Made by a program: the position numbers and the translations under genes. Positions 19,336 to 28,477 of a stretch of 64,000 nucleotides of DNA are shown in pieces. The notes beneath the pieces were generated by a model. That model was not told where the DNA came from, searched no databases, and was given only the letters and a program-made list of their open reading frames with translations. Numbering within the stretch: the stretch's first letter is position 1; the number at the start of each line of letters is the position of its first letter. The DNA is from Flexithrix dorotheae DSM 6795 (GTDB taxonomy: Bacteria; Bacteroidota; Bacteroidia; Cytophagales; Flammeovirgaceae): NCBI RefSeq assembly GCF_000379765.1, contig NZ_KB903498.1:282148-346147 (forward strand), written 5' to 3'.

Positions 19336-20165
19336 ACAATTTCAAGAGTTTTAGTGAGCTTTTCCAATTCTTCCATACATTTTTCAAATTCTTCATCGGA
19401 AGGAACTCCATGATGCCATTTCAATACATCTTCCATAAAGGAAATCCCTTTCCCCTTTGTAGTATTGGCAATCACCAGATTCGGTTTTCCCTTTTCATAA
19501 GGAGTAGATAAAAATGTCTCTTTTAATTCCTCCAAATGATGACCGTCAACTTCTTTCACTGCCCAGCCAAATGCCTTAAATTTTTCTGCCAGAGGTTCTG
19601 TATTACATACGTGTCTGGTACGATCCGTAATCTGTAAAGTATTTCGGTCAACGATTGCAATCAGGTTATCCAGTTTATACTGGGCAGCTATCATGGCGGC
19701 TTCCCAGTTGGAGCCTTCTGCCAGTTCCCCATCACCCAGAAGCGTAAAAACTTTATAATCCTTTTTATCCATCTTTCCCGCTAATGCCACCCCTGCACTA
19801 ATGGACAAACCATGACCCAAAGCTCCAGTGTTTTGCTCTACGCCATTTACTTTTCGGGTTGGGTGGCCAACATAATGGGATTGATACTGGCACAATGTTT
19901 CCAAATCGGATTCGGGGAAAAACCCTTGATCAGCCAATACCACAAAAAGTGCTTCTACAGAATGTCCTTTACTTTGGATGTACCGATCACGGTCTGGATG
20001 ATGAAAATTGTCCGGAGAAACGTTCATCACTTCATTGTACAGGACATTTAATATATCAATACAGGAAAGACTTCCTCCGGTATGTCCCGCATTGGCTTTT
20101 TTGATATAGGTCAGAATTTTCTTCCTATACTCCACTGATTTCTTTTGAATAGCTAAACTGTTCAT
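19332..20165 (-). CDS. Transketolase-like N-terminal subunit (thiamine-diphosphate-binding)
   Basis: This 277-residue protein is the first half of the split transketolase. NAGHTGGSLSCIDILNVLY and GALGHGLSISAGVALAGK are family hallmarks. GDGELAEGSNWEAAMIAAQ followed by IVDRNTLQ gives the GDG-N motif that binds thiamine diphosphate through a metal ion. It lacks the pyrimidine and C-terminal domains, which the overlapping downstream gene supplies. It is second in the operon, 24 bp after the isomerase-like gene. Confidence 0.94.
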   Translation of the reverse strand: MNSLAIQKKSVEYRKKILTYIKKANAGHTGGSLSCIDILNVLYNEVMNVSPDNFHHPDRDRYIQSKGHSVEALFVVLADQGFFPESDLETLCQYQSHYVGHPTRKVNGVEQNTGALGHGLSISAGVALAGKMDKKDYKVFTLLGDGELAEGSNWEAAMIAAQYKLDNLIAIVDRNTLQITDRTRHVCNTEPLAEKFKAFGWAVKEVDGHHLEELKETFLSTPYEKGKPNLVIANTTKGKGISFMEDVLKWHHGVPSDEEFEKCMEELEKLTKTLEIV

Positions 20166-20189
20166 ATTTCAGTAAAATTTAAATCTTTA

Positions 20190-21611
20190 TTACTCCTCTG
20201 GTGCATTGTGATAATATACATCCCAGTTCAGGTATTTTTCCAATGCCTCCTGAAGAATGCCAGCAGTGTGAGAGGCATTCATCACCGCATGATGCTCAAA
20301 ACCATTGTTGCAGATATAGCGCATGAGTTTTTGCAATTTGGGAACACTGGCCACAGCCCGGTTGCCAAAAGTTTTTAACTCATCATTGGTAAACATTCCT
20401 TCTCCAAAATAAGCCCTGATGTTTCCATCGCTATCGAATGTACTGATTCTTCCATAAGTTAAAAGTCCGGCAGGAGTTCTGCCTTCCAGGGCTCCATAAG
20501 TATTTTCTTCACCAACAATTGTCCCTAAAATTGGAGCTGTCCCGATTTGAATATCTGGTAAAAATGACTTGGCCCAATTGCCACAGTGGAATAATACACA
20601 TTTGTTTTCATCAGCTGCATAGTTATTATTCCAATCGACTAAAGCACTTGGTGAGCCTGAAGCCAATTGCATGGCATACATGGTTAATGTTCCGGTGACA
20701 TCTACTTCACAGGCGCTAGGCATCAACTGGTCGCTCATCATACTCATATTGGTACAAACATTACAACCATAGTTTTCCTGCACGGACGTCCAGCATTGAA
20801 TGGCAGTAGCATCCAAGCTATTTGCCTCCATAAAATCTGACAAAACCACACCCATTTTTGCCATTTGAACCAGTTTTTCACCCGGAGTTTTTCCTGTAGG
20901 GGAATAAGCTTTTATGGCATCAAGTTTTTCTTTTACTTTCGCATCTTCATTTCCAAGTTTTTCAGCATTTCCCAAAATCTCGGATAAATCCACCGTGGTA
21001 ACTGAAATGCCATTTCTTTCCAGAATCTTTTCACTGTATCTCACTGTGTTAAAAGCTCCCGGCCTTGCTCCTACTGCACCTATTCTCAAGTTGGTTAAAC
21101 CTCTAACCACCCTGCAAACTCCAATGAATTTTTGCAGATCCATTTCAAAGTCAGGATCTGAAGGATGGACAACATGCTTATGGGTGATGGAATAGGGAAT
21201 TCCGTATTGTTTTAAATTGTTGCAAACTGAAATTTTCCCACAAAAAGCATCTCTTCTTCTCTCTACATGCATTTTTCCCAACTCATCAGGATAACCCTGG
21301 ATAAGTATCGGAACTTTAAGATCTGACAAGCGGATGGCATCTGCTACCCCTTTTTCATCACCAAAATTGGGAAGGCAAACCAATATCCCATCAATTTTAT
21401 CTGCATTTTTCCGAAATAAATCAGCACAGGTTCTGGCCTCCTGAAAAGTTTCTACACCGCCTAACTTGGTTTCACTTTCATTTACCATTATCAGATTAAT
21501 TCCAATTTTTTTAGCTAACTCCACAAGGTCTTTTCGTGCTTCTGTTACAAGGATGTCCGGAAAAAAATCTCTGTTTCCTATTATTACCCCCAGCGTGATT
21601 TGATGAGCCAT
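20190..21611 (-). CDS. L-fucose/L-arabinose isomerase family protein (candidate apiose isomerase)
   Basis: This 473-residue protein resembles the fucose/arabinose isomerase superfamily. An N-terminal Rossmann-like part (LGVIIGNRDFFPDILV..., DGILVCLPNFGDEKG, VPILIQGYPDE) is followed by a central IGAVGARPGAFNTVRYSEKIL block. The metal-site region has a QCWTSVQENYG / PSACEVDVTGTL segment, with Glu residues expected to bind Mn2+. HCGNWAKSF and the final GFEHHAVMNASHTAG supply further candidate metal-binding histidines. It is first in an operon with split transketolase and FGGY kinase. Within this superfamily exact sugars cannot be read from sequence: apiose, another pentose or sulfoquinovose are candidates. 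The kinase makes apiose the best fit. Confidence 0.85.
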   Translation of the reverse strand: MAHQITLGVIIGNRDFFPDILVTEARKDLVELAKKIGINLIMVNESETKLGGVETFQEARTCADLFRKNADKIDGILVCLPNFGDEKGVADAIRLSDLKVPILIQGYPDELGKMHVERRRDAFCGKISVCNNLKQYGIPYSITHKHVVHPSDPDFEMDLQKFIGVCRVVRGLTNLRIGAVGARPGAFNTVRYSEKILERNGISVTTVDLSEILGNAEKLGNEDAKVKEKLDAIKAYSPTGKTPGEKLVQMAKMGVVLSDFMEANSLDATAIQCWTSVQENYGCNVCTNMSMMSDQLMPSACEVDVTGTLTMYAMQLASGSPSALVDWNNNYAADENKCVLFHCGNWAKSFLPDIQIGTAPILGTIVGEENTYGALEGRTPAGLLTYGRISTFDSDGNIRAYFGEGMFTNDELKTFGNRAVASVPKLQKLMRYICNNGFEHHAVMNASHTAGILQEALEKYLNWDVYYHNAPEE

Positions 21612-21705
21612 TTTAGTAGATTTTTATGTTTTGAAAATTTAAAAGTGAAAGTTAAAAAATGGTTATTTCTGTAATCCAGCTTAAATCAAAGCTCTTAAAA
21701 AATAC

Positions 21706-21753
21706 TTTCGTTTATTTTCGTTTTTTAAAATTAAAGTAAATAAACGAAAATAA
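21706..21753. promoter_or_regulatory. DeoR-type operator in the divergent promoter
   Basis: Two direct copies of TTTCGTTT (21706-21713 and 21717-21724) and an inverted copy AAACGAAA (21742-21749) lie in the gap between the isomerase and DeoR genes. The longer inverted pair is TTATTTTCGTTT (21712-21723) and AAACGAAAATAA (21742-21753). TTTCGTTT repeats are typical of DeoR-family operators. A possible Bacteroidota -7 element TATTTTTG (TAnnTTTG) lies at 21766-21773, ahead of the regulator gene. The site can repress both directions. Confidence 0.75.
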
Positions 21754-21826
21754 AAATAAATTTCTTATTTTTGAGCATTATTCAGATAGAAAATAGTTTT
21801 GGCCATAAGACTTAATTCCTAAAAAA

Positions 21827-22591
21827 ATGCTGGCGAATCAAAGAAGAGAAAAAATTATAGCCCTGTTGCGAGAAGATGGCTCAGCCAAAGTAAATGAACT
21901 ATCTAAAATATTTAAGGTCACTGAAGTCACTATAAGGCAGGATTTAGAAAAACTAGATAAAGAAGGATTGGTCGTAAGAGAACATGGAGGAGCTCATTTG
22001 AAAAATGTGGAGGATCCTGTAAAAAATATTACTCCGCTCGACCAGAGTAATTTGGAAAAAAAGGAAAGCATTGCAAATGAATGTCTCAAATTAATAGAAC
22101 CAGGGGATATCATCATTTTGGATTCCGGCTCCACCACAACAGAAATTGCCCGGAAATTGATTGGTTTTGAAAACCTCACGGTAATTACCAATGCACTCAA
22201 TATTGCATTAATGCTAGGCACAGAACCCGGTATTGAGGTAGTAATGACTGGAGGAGAATTTAAACCCCCTACCCTTTCCCTCACCGGACAAAAAGCTGCA
22301 GATTTTTTCAATGGCATCAATGTAGATAAACTTTTTCTGGCCACAGCCGGAATTTCCCTCAAATCCGGTTTAACATATCCCAGTCTAAGTGACCTTGTGG
22401 TAAAAAAAGCCATGATTGAAGCAGCCGAAACTGTTTATTTAGTAGCAGATTCTACCAAAATTGGCAAAAGTTCATTTGCAAGCCTGGGAGCATTATCCCT
22501 CATTGATTTTCTTCTAACCGATAAGCATATTACTGAAGCCCATAAGAAAATTTTCAAGGAAAACGAGATTGAATTAATCATTGCATCCTGA
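21827..22591 (+). CDS. DeoR/GlpR family transcriptional repressor
   Basis: This 254-residue regulator has the DeoR N-terminal helix-turn-helix, MLANQRREKIIALLREDGSAKVNELSKIF...VTIRQDLEKLDKEGLVVREHGGA, at residues 1-58. The C-terminal sugar-phosphate-sensing domain resembles ribose-5-phosphate isomerase, with ILDSGSTTTEIARKL, VVMTGGEF and LVADSTKIGKSSFASLG. DeoR proteins usually release DNA when a phosphorylated sugar binds, here plausibly the product of the FGGY kinase. It is divergent from the isomerase operon with an operator cluster between them, so it very likely controls both. Confidence 0.95.
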   Translation: MLANQRREKIIALLREDGSAKVNELSKIFKVTEVTIRQDLEKLDKEGLVVREHGGAHLKNVEDPVKNITPLDQSNLEKKESIANECLKLIEPGDIIILDSGSTTTEIARKLIGFENLTVITNALNIALMLGTEPGIEVVMTGGEFKPPTLSLTGQKAADFFNGINVDKLFLATAGISLKSGLTYPSLSDLVVKKAMIEAAETVYLVADSTKIGKSSFASLGALSLIDFLLTDKHITEAHKKIFKENEIELIIAS

Positions 22592-22887
22592 ATTCTAATC
22601 AGTAATAAAAGTATCATTCCCGGTATAAAGTCAACCCTCAACATGGGAAACAGAAAAGCAGTCTGAGGTAATTATTCTTTTATAGAAAACTCAAGAAAAT
22701 AGTATTTTATGTAATAAAAGTACATAATTTATGTAAAAATCTATTTTCTAAGCCACAATATTCTAAATTTTATTACGCTTCATGAAAAGTATTAATATTT
22801 CTTAATGCCTTGTTCATTTTTAAAACATTGAATTTTAAGGCAAAAATGGTTAATTTATCTATAATAGAACTGCCAATAACACCTTGA

Positions 22888-25845
22888 ATGATAGACACTA
22901 ACCTTTCTATAGAAGGCTTTTTAATATTAGATATTAATGAAAATATTATGGCAATCCATAATATGTCGAACATTCCTTTTGTAGAAAACCATATTTCTGT
23001 TATAGGAAATCCATTATCAGCCTTATTTGAGCCTGCATTTTATCAGTTTATCCATTCCAAAATTGAGGAATTTAAAACTAATGACCTTCCATTTTTAAAA
23101 GAACACCTATATAAAAAGGAAGATAATCCGGTCTTAATAGAAATTGGGAGGTTAGAAACCGGAAGTCATGGTGGCTACTTCATTAAATTCAGACCCTGGC
23201 GGTTAAAAAACGAAGACCATATTTTAAATTCTATTATTGATGCCTCCAATGGTTATTGTTTTGCCCTTAGCATGGATTTGAAGTACCTTTATTTTAATAA
23301 AAAACATGCGAATTTCCTCTCCAAATTTTATGAAAAACCACCTGTAATCGGAGAAAGTGCCTTACCCCATTTTCAAAACCTGGAAAATTTTCAGGAGGCT
23401 AAAATGGATATGGATAAGGCATTGAGCGGGAAAACTTTTGAAGTAGTCAGAAAATACGGTCTCAACCCAATGTTTCTTTCCTATAAGTTCTCTCCAATGC
23501 TAAATCAGGAGACCGGAAAACAGGAGGGAATTATAGTATATGCCCGGAGGAAATATAAAGAGCCTGAAAAAACCAAACAATTATTAGAAAGGAAAGAAAC
23601 CTTTGAGCTATTGGCTGATAATATGATGGACATGCTGGCTCTTCATGAAATGGATGGGACCTATTTGTTTATAAGCAATTCTGTGAAAAATCTTTTGGGT
23701 TATGAACCTGAGGAATTGATCGGTAAAAGTCCCTATACACAATTTCATCCTAATGATTTAAAACGGATCATGGAAGATTCGCATAAAACGGCTAATTCAG
23801 GTGAAATCGTTAATTCAATTGAATACAGGATAAAAACCAAATCAGGAGAGTATATCTGGTTTGACACCAAAACTAAACCTATTTTAGATGAAAATGGAAA
23901 AGTTACCCATTTACAAACCATTTCGACTGATGTTACCGAAAAAGTAAAAGCTAGACGAGCTTTAAAACTTAGTGAGGCCAAATTCCGAAGCTATATAGAA
24001 AATGCTTCAGACCTAATTTTTTCACTGAATAAGGAAGGTATTGTTCAATATATTTCCCCAAATGTCACCGCAACTTTGGGTTATCTGCCCGAAGAACTAT
24101 TAAAACGGTCATTTTTGGAATTTATCCATGAAGAAAACTTACCTGAAGCCAAAGAGAAACTTGAAAAGGTATATACAACAAAAGGATACCAGGCCACCCT
24201 CGAATATCAGATAAAACACAAAAATGGTACCTGGAGATGGCACCAGGCCAGATCTACCTATAATAAGCTAGACCAGGATCAGGCATTTATTATGGGAATT
24301 GCAAGGGATATTACCCAGCAGGTGGAGGACAAAGAAAATCTGGTAAAAAGTGAAGAAAAGTACCGAAAACTTTTCGAATCAATGATTCAGGGAGTGATGT
24401 ATCACGATTCAAAAGGAAAAATAATAAGTGCCAATCCTGCTGCAGAGAAAATTTTGGGTACTACACTTAGTCAAATGCAGGGCTATGAACCCATGGACCC
24501 CAAATGGAAAACAATTCATGAAGATGGTACTATTTATCCTCCCGAAAACCATCCGGCTGTTATGGCCCTTAAAAATGGAAAAGAGGTAAAGAAAAAAATC
24601 ATGGGGGTGCTCAACCCAAATAAAAATAAATTTATATGGATAAGTATTGATGCTATTCCAATATTTAAGGAAGGGGAAAAAAAGCCTTATAAAGCCTTTA
24701 CGACTTTTGAGGACATCACCCTGCAAAAATTAACCGCCAAAAAATTAAGTGATATTGCCAACAGGCTAAAACTGGCTACCAGTGGTACGGGAATTGGGAT
24801 TTGGGAATTAGACCTGGTTACCAAAGAATTAATAGCAGACGAAAATATTTACAAACTGCTATATCGAAAAAAACTCAGCAAGACTTATTACCTGAAGGAC
24901 TGGATTAGAATGGTTCACCCTGATGATATTAAAGCAATAAGAGAGGAATTTGACCTCAATTCTCCTCAAAAAGGGAAATATCAGGTGGATTACCGTGTCA
25001 TCTGGTCTAATGGCAACATAAAACACCATACTACCACCGGAATTCTTTTGAAAAATGGGAGAGGTGTTCCGGAAAAACTCATTGGGATCACTTATGATAT
25101 TACCTCAAGAAAAATAAATGAAGCTAAAATACTGACACTCAATCGGGAATTAAATGAAATAAACCAGAAAAAAGACCGGTTACTTTCCATAATTGCCCAT
25201 GACCTAAGGAGCCCTTTTAATAGTTCCTTTGCATTTTTAAATGTTTTATTGAGCAGGTTTGATGGCTTTACACAGGAAGAAATTCAAAAATACCTTTCTC
25301 TTCTACAGAAGAACTTCAAAAAAACTTTTACCCTTCTCGATCAACTTTTGGTATGGTCAAGGAATCAGTTTGATAAAATTGAGGTGAATCCGATAGAATT
25401 AAAAATTCTTGCAGTTTTCAACAAAGTACTGTCCTTGTTTTCAGAACAAATTCAGGCAAAAAAACTAATAGTAAAAATGGACATAGCTCCTGAGGTTACG
25501 GTGATAGCCGATCAGGATATGGTAAATACAGTGATTCGTAACCTACTATCCAATGCCATAAAATTCTCCTTTATTTATGGAGAAGTAAACATTAGTGCCA
25601 CACTTGAAAAAAATATGGTGAAATTTTCGGTTGGGGATAATGGCACGGGTATTCCACCTGAGAAATCGAATAAATTATTTAAAAAAGGGCATTTCCATAC
25701 CACATCCGGCACTGAAGGGGAAAAAGGTTCAGGCCTGGGACTCGAAATATGCAAAGATTTTATTGAGAAAAATGGAGGAGAAATTTGGGTGGAAAGCGAG
25801 GAAAAAAAGGGTACTACTTTCTTTTTTACCCTTCCGGCCAAATAA
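22888..25845 (+). CDS. Multi-PAS sensor histidine kinase
   Basis: This 985-residue kinase appears cytosolic, with no transmembrane helix found. It has at least four recognisable PAS/PAC units (about 240-355, 365-480, 490-612 and 625-750), ending in TDVTEK, RDITQQ, EDITLQK and YDITSRK, after a divergent N-terminal PAS-like region. The dimerisation domain has the H-box SIIAHDLRSPFN with phospho-acceptor His771. The ATPase domain carries the N-box NLLSNAIKFS, the G1 box VGDNGTGIP and the G2 box GSGLGLEICKDFI. No receiver domain and no response regulator gene are found in the window, so it is an orphan. What it senses is unknown. Confidence 0.95.
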   Translation: MIDTNLSIEGFLILDINENIMAIHNMSNIPFVENHISVIGNPLSALFEPAFYQFIHSKIEEFKTNDLPFLKEHLYKKEDNPVLIEIGRLETGSHGGYFIKFRPWRLKNEDHILNSIIDASNGYCFALSMDLKYLYFNKKHANFLSKFYEKPPVIGESALPHFQNLENFQEAKMDMDKALSGKTFEVVRKYGLNPMFLSYKFSPMLNQETGKQEGIIVYARRKYKEPEKTKQLLERKETFELLADNMMDMLALHEMDGTYLFISNSVKNLLGYEPEELIGKSPYTQFHPNDLKRIMEDSHKTANSGEIVNSIEYRIKTKSGEYIWFDTKTKPILDENGKVTHLQTISTDVTEKVKARRALKLSEAKFRSYIENASDLIFSLNKEGIVQYISPNVTATLGYLPEELLKRSFLEFIHEENLPEAKEKLEKVYTTKGYQATLEYQIKHKNGTWRWHQARSTYNKLDQDQAFIMGIARDITQQVEDKENLVKSEEKYRKLFESMIQGVMYHDSKGKIISANPAAEKILGTTLSQMQGYEPMDPKWKTIHEDGTIYPPENHPAVMALKNGKEVKKKIMGVLNPNKNKFIWISIDAIPIFKEGEKKPYKAFTTFEDITLQKLTAKKLSDIANRLKLATSGTGIGIWELDLVTKELIADENIYKLLYRKKLSKTYYLKDWIRMVHPDDIKAIREEFDLNSPQKGKYQVDYRVIWSNGNIKHHTTTGILLKNGRGVPEKLIGITYDITSRKINEAKILTLNRELNEINQKKDRLLSIIAHDLRSPFNSSFAFLNVLLSRFDGFTQEEIQKYLSLLQKNFKKTFTLLDQLLVWSRNQFDKIEVNPIELKILAVFNKVLSLFSEQIQAKKLIVKMDIAPEVTVIADQDMVNTVIRNLLSNAIKFSFIYGEVNISATLEKNMVKFSVGDNGTGIPPEKSNKLFKKGHFHTTSGTEGEKGSGLGLEICKDFIEKNGGEIWVESEEKKGTTFFFTLPAK

Positions 25846-25873
25846 CCTTCCTTCCTCCCGACATTTCTAATTT

Positions 25874-27052
25874 CTACAACTTCCAATCAATTTCTTCATT
25901 GGTTTTTATTGCCGATTCGGGAAAAGGATGATTCTCATCAAAAATTCTAAGCTTTTCTTTTGACTCAATTAAAATATCCTTTTCTTGGATATTTCCATCC
26001 CTTAAAGTCAATTTGCTAAGGTTCAGGTCAAGATGCTTTGCCAGGAATTTGTAAGCGGCCTGTCTTTTGGACCAGCCATAATCGTGTTTTTCCTCCGGCA
26101 AATGCACATTTTCAACCATATTCTTTTGGCCATACAATCCGTAAATATATTGCATAAAAGGATACTCTACCTCCGGATTATTTTTGGTCCAGTCATCTCC
26201 ATCTGAAATTAGAAGTTGGGGTTTTGGAGCAAAAGTTGCCGCAATTTCCACATTGTTGGTCTGGTGATTTTTGCTTTTATGAATAGGCATTCCACTCTCA
26301 CAGACACAGCCACCAAAAAAATGGGCGGAAACCATTACTGTGGGTACCGAAACAGTAATTCTTTCATCCAGTGCCGCCAGCAAAATGGTTTGTGTTCCCC
26401 CTCCTGATGCCCCGGTAACAGCCACTCTGGTGGGATCGGCAAATTCCTCTTTCAACAAAAAATCAACTGCTCTCACACAATTCCAGATTTGTAGTTTTAA
26501 TGCTTCCTTGTGTTTGTGTTCCCAGCCAAATTCCCTTGTTTCACCATAACCCACCATATCAATGGCCAGCACTATTGCTCCCATTTTGGCAAAATTGGCA
26601 AATCTGGTTTGGGCATCCTTTCTAAACCGCCCGTAATCCTCCTCTTTCGACCAATGCCCATGTGTGGAGAGAATAACCGGAATTTTTCCCTTTATTTTTA
26701 ATGGTTTATATAATGCACCCGTCACATAAACACCCGGCAAACTTTCAAATGCTACATTTTCTACAGAATAACCTTTTTGTTTTCTCCAACTGTGTCTGAT
26801 TGTTTTTAAATCCCCCTGATATCTCACCTTTTGCAACCCTACCCCATCCAGAATCCCCTGGCGGATAATTTTTGCTCTTTTCTCCCAATCTTCCTGAGTT
26901 TTGATGGTGCCCATTAATTCCTTCAGGATTTTTGCTGCTTCTGCTTCTTCATAATAATTGCCCTGGCACAACATGTCTGAGGAATTAGTTTGAGCAAAAC
27001 TATAGGTAGTTGTGGTAAGTAGGACCAAGAAAACAGTTCGAAGTAATTTCAT
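25874..27052 (-). CDS. Secreted alpha/beta-hydrolase, acetyl-xylan-esterase-like
   Basis: Translation likely starts at ATG 27052 (MKLLRTVFLV), giving a signal peptide ending near SFAQ and a protein of about 392 residues; the frame opens a little upstream at 27082. The alpha/beta-hydrolase fold shows VILSTHGHWSKEEDYGR (oxyanion region), VLAIDMVGYGET, the nucleophile elbow VAVTGASGGGTQ (Ser in GASGG), LLISDGDDWTKN and a late HDYGWSKR that probably gives the catalytic His. It resembles the acetyl-xylan esterase / dienelactone-hydrolase-like secreted enzymes of Bacteroidota that remove acyl groups from polysaccharides. The exact ester is not deducible. It is convergent with the kinase gene. Confidence 0.85.
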   Translation of the reverse strand: MKLLRTVFLVLLTTTTYSFAQTNSSDMLCQGNYYEEAEAAKILKELMGTIKTQEDWEKRAKIIRQGILDGVGLQKVRYQGDLKTIRHSWRKQKGYSVENVAFESLPGVYVTGALYKPLKIKGKIPVILSTHGHWSKEEDYGRFRKDAQTRFANFAKMGAIVLAIDMVGYGETREFGWEHKHKEALKLQIWNCVRAVDFLLKEEFADPTRVAVTGASGGGTQTILLAALDERITVSVPTVMVSAHFFGGCVCESGMPIHKSKNHQTNNVEIAATFAPKPQLLISDGDDWTKNNPEVEYPFMQYIYGLYGQKNMVENVHLPEEKHDYGWSKRQAAYKFLAKHLDLNLSKLTLRDGNIQEKDILIESKEKLRIFDENHPFPESAIKTNEEIDWKL

Positions 27053-27312
27053 TTTAATTTTTATTTCCAATTCAGTTTCCAAAATTCATTAATTGAAGTT
27101 GCTTAAAGTTTCATTTGATGAATGAGAATGGAAAGCAAAATGGACCATATATCACATAAAGGCATAACTTTAGGCAACTTCATAGGCTCAATATAGGAAA
27201 TTATTCAGTTTTCAGCCTAAACATTTAGTCGACTTCAAGTTTTCTTTAGAATTAATGAGTAAATTCATTTATCATCTAAATTCCATTTTTTTTGCCTAAA
27301 CCACCTGTACCT

Positions 27313-28422
27313 ATGAAATTTGTATTGAAAACCCTCCTTTTCCTCCTGATTACAGGAAACTTTTTATTGGCCAATAACACCAACCCGAATTACACAAAAA
27401 ATTTTGTAATGGGTGAAATTCAACTAAAATCTGTTAGTGCTTTGGCTTTTGGTCCTCAGGGAATTTTATTCCTGGGAGATCCTATGAATGCAGCTGTTTA
27501 TGCCCTGGATACTAAAGACAATAGTCCTATTTCTGCATTTGAATCTTTTGAAGTGGCTGATATTGATAAAAAAATAGCCAGCTATTTAGGAAGTGATCTT
27601 GAAGGAATTTCCATAAAAGATATGGCCGTTAATCCCATTTCCAAAAATGTGTATTTATCGGTTATCCGGATGGAATCTCCTGTCATCATTAAGGTAGATT
27701 CTCAGGGAAATTTAAGTGAAGTCACACTGGATAATGTATATCATTCAAAAATAGATTTGGAAAATCCCATTAGCGAAACAGCAGAATCCAGAGGAAGAAA
27801 GCTGAGAACCTGGGCCATTTCAGATTTAGCATTTTCCGATGAAAAACTATTTATAGCGGGATTGTCAAACGAAGAATTTGCGTCTACTTTCTGGACCATT
27901 CCTTTTCCATTTACCGAAAAGCAAACCCTGACCAATTTGGAAATTTACCATGCAGCTCACGGAAAATACGAAACCCAATCGCCAATTAAAACTTTCCTAC
28001 CCTATTCTTTTGGCGATGAACCTCAGATACTGGCCAGCTACACCTGTACCCCTTTGGTTACTTTTCCGGTAAATAAACTGGAAGGAGGAAAAAAACTGAT
28101 GGGAAAAACTGTAGCCGAATTGGGCAACAGAAATACTCCGCTTGATATCATCAGTTATGAAAAGGATGGCAAGCCTTTTATTTTAATTGCCAATTCCAAC
28201 AGAACTTTGATGAAAATTGATCCTAATGATATTGCTTCATTTGAAAAAAGCCTTGACCAGAAAGTGCCGTCAAGTGACACCGATGGGGTAAAATTCCTTT
28301 CTATAGCACAAATTGGTATTCAACAACTGGATAATTTTGATGAAAACAACGTGTTAGTCATTCAGCGATCCGTAGATGATGGTTCATTAAACCTAAAACC
28401 TATTAGCAAGAAAAGACTATAA
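27313..28422 (+). CDS. Secreted protein of unknown function, propeller-like
   Basis: ATG 27313 (MKFVLKTLLFLLITG) starts a clear signal peptide ending around FLLANN; the frame itself opens at 27292. The mature protein of about 350 residues has repeated segments typical of a beta-propeller, such as VSALAFGPQGILFLGDP, IKDMAVNPISKNVYLSVIR, ISDLAFSDEKLFIAG and ILIANSNRTLMKID. No catalytic motif is seen. It is followed by a terminator hairpin and by another secreted protein. I do not recognise a named family. Confidence 0.75.
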   Translation: MKFVLKTLLFLLITGNFLLANNTNPNYTKNFVMGEIQLKSVSALAFGPQGILFLGDPMNAAVYALDTKDNSPISAFESFEVADIDKKIASYLGSDLEGISIKDMAVNPISKNVYLSVIRMESPVIIKVDSQGNLSEVTLDNVYHSKIDLENPISETAESRGRKLRTWAISDLAFSDEKLFIAGLSNEEFASTFWTIPFPFTEKQTLTNLEIYHAAHGKYETQSPIKTFLPYSFGDEPQILASYTCTPLVTFPVNKLEGGKKLMGKTVAELGNRNTPLDIISYEKDGKPFILIANSNRTLMKIDPNDIASFEKSLDQKVPSSDTDGVKFLSIAQIGIQQLDNFDENNVLVIQRSVDDGSLNLKPISKKRL

Positions 28423-28434
28423 AAAATAATTTGA

Positions 28435-28473
28435 AAATAGCTCTTTGTTTAGCAAGGAGCTATTTGCTTTTCT
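28435..28473 (+). terminator. Probable intrinsic terminator
   Basis: AAATAGCTC (28435-28443) and GAGCTATTT (28457-28465) form a 9-bp perfect stem with a 13-nt loop, followed by a T-rich stretch. It lies just after the propeller-like gene and immediately before the next start, so some read-through may feed the Ig-like gene. Confidence 0.6.
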
Positions 28474-28477
28474 TTTG

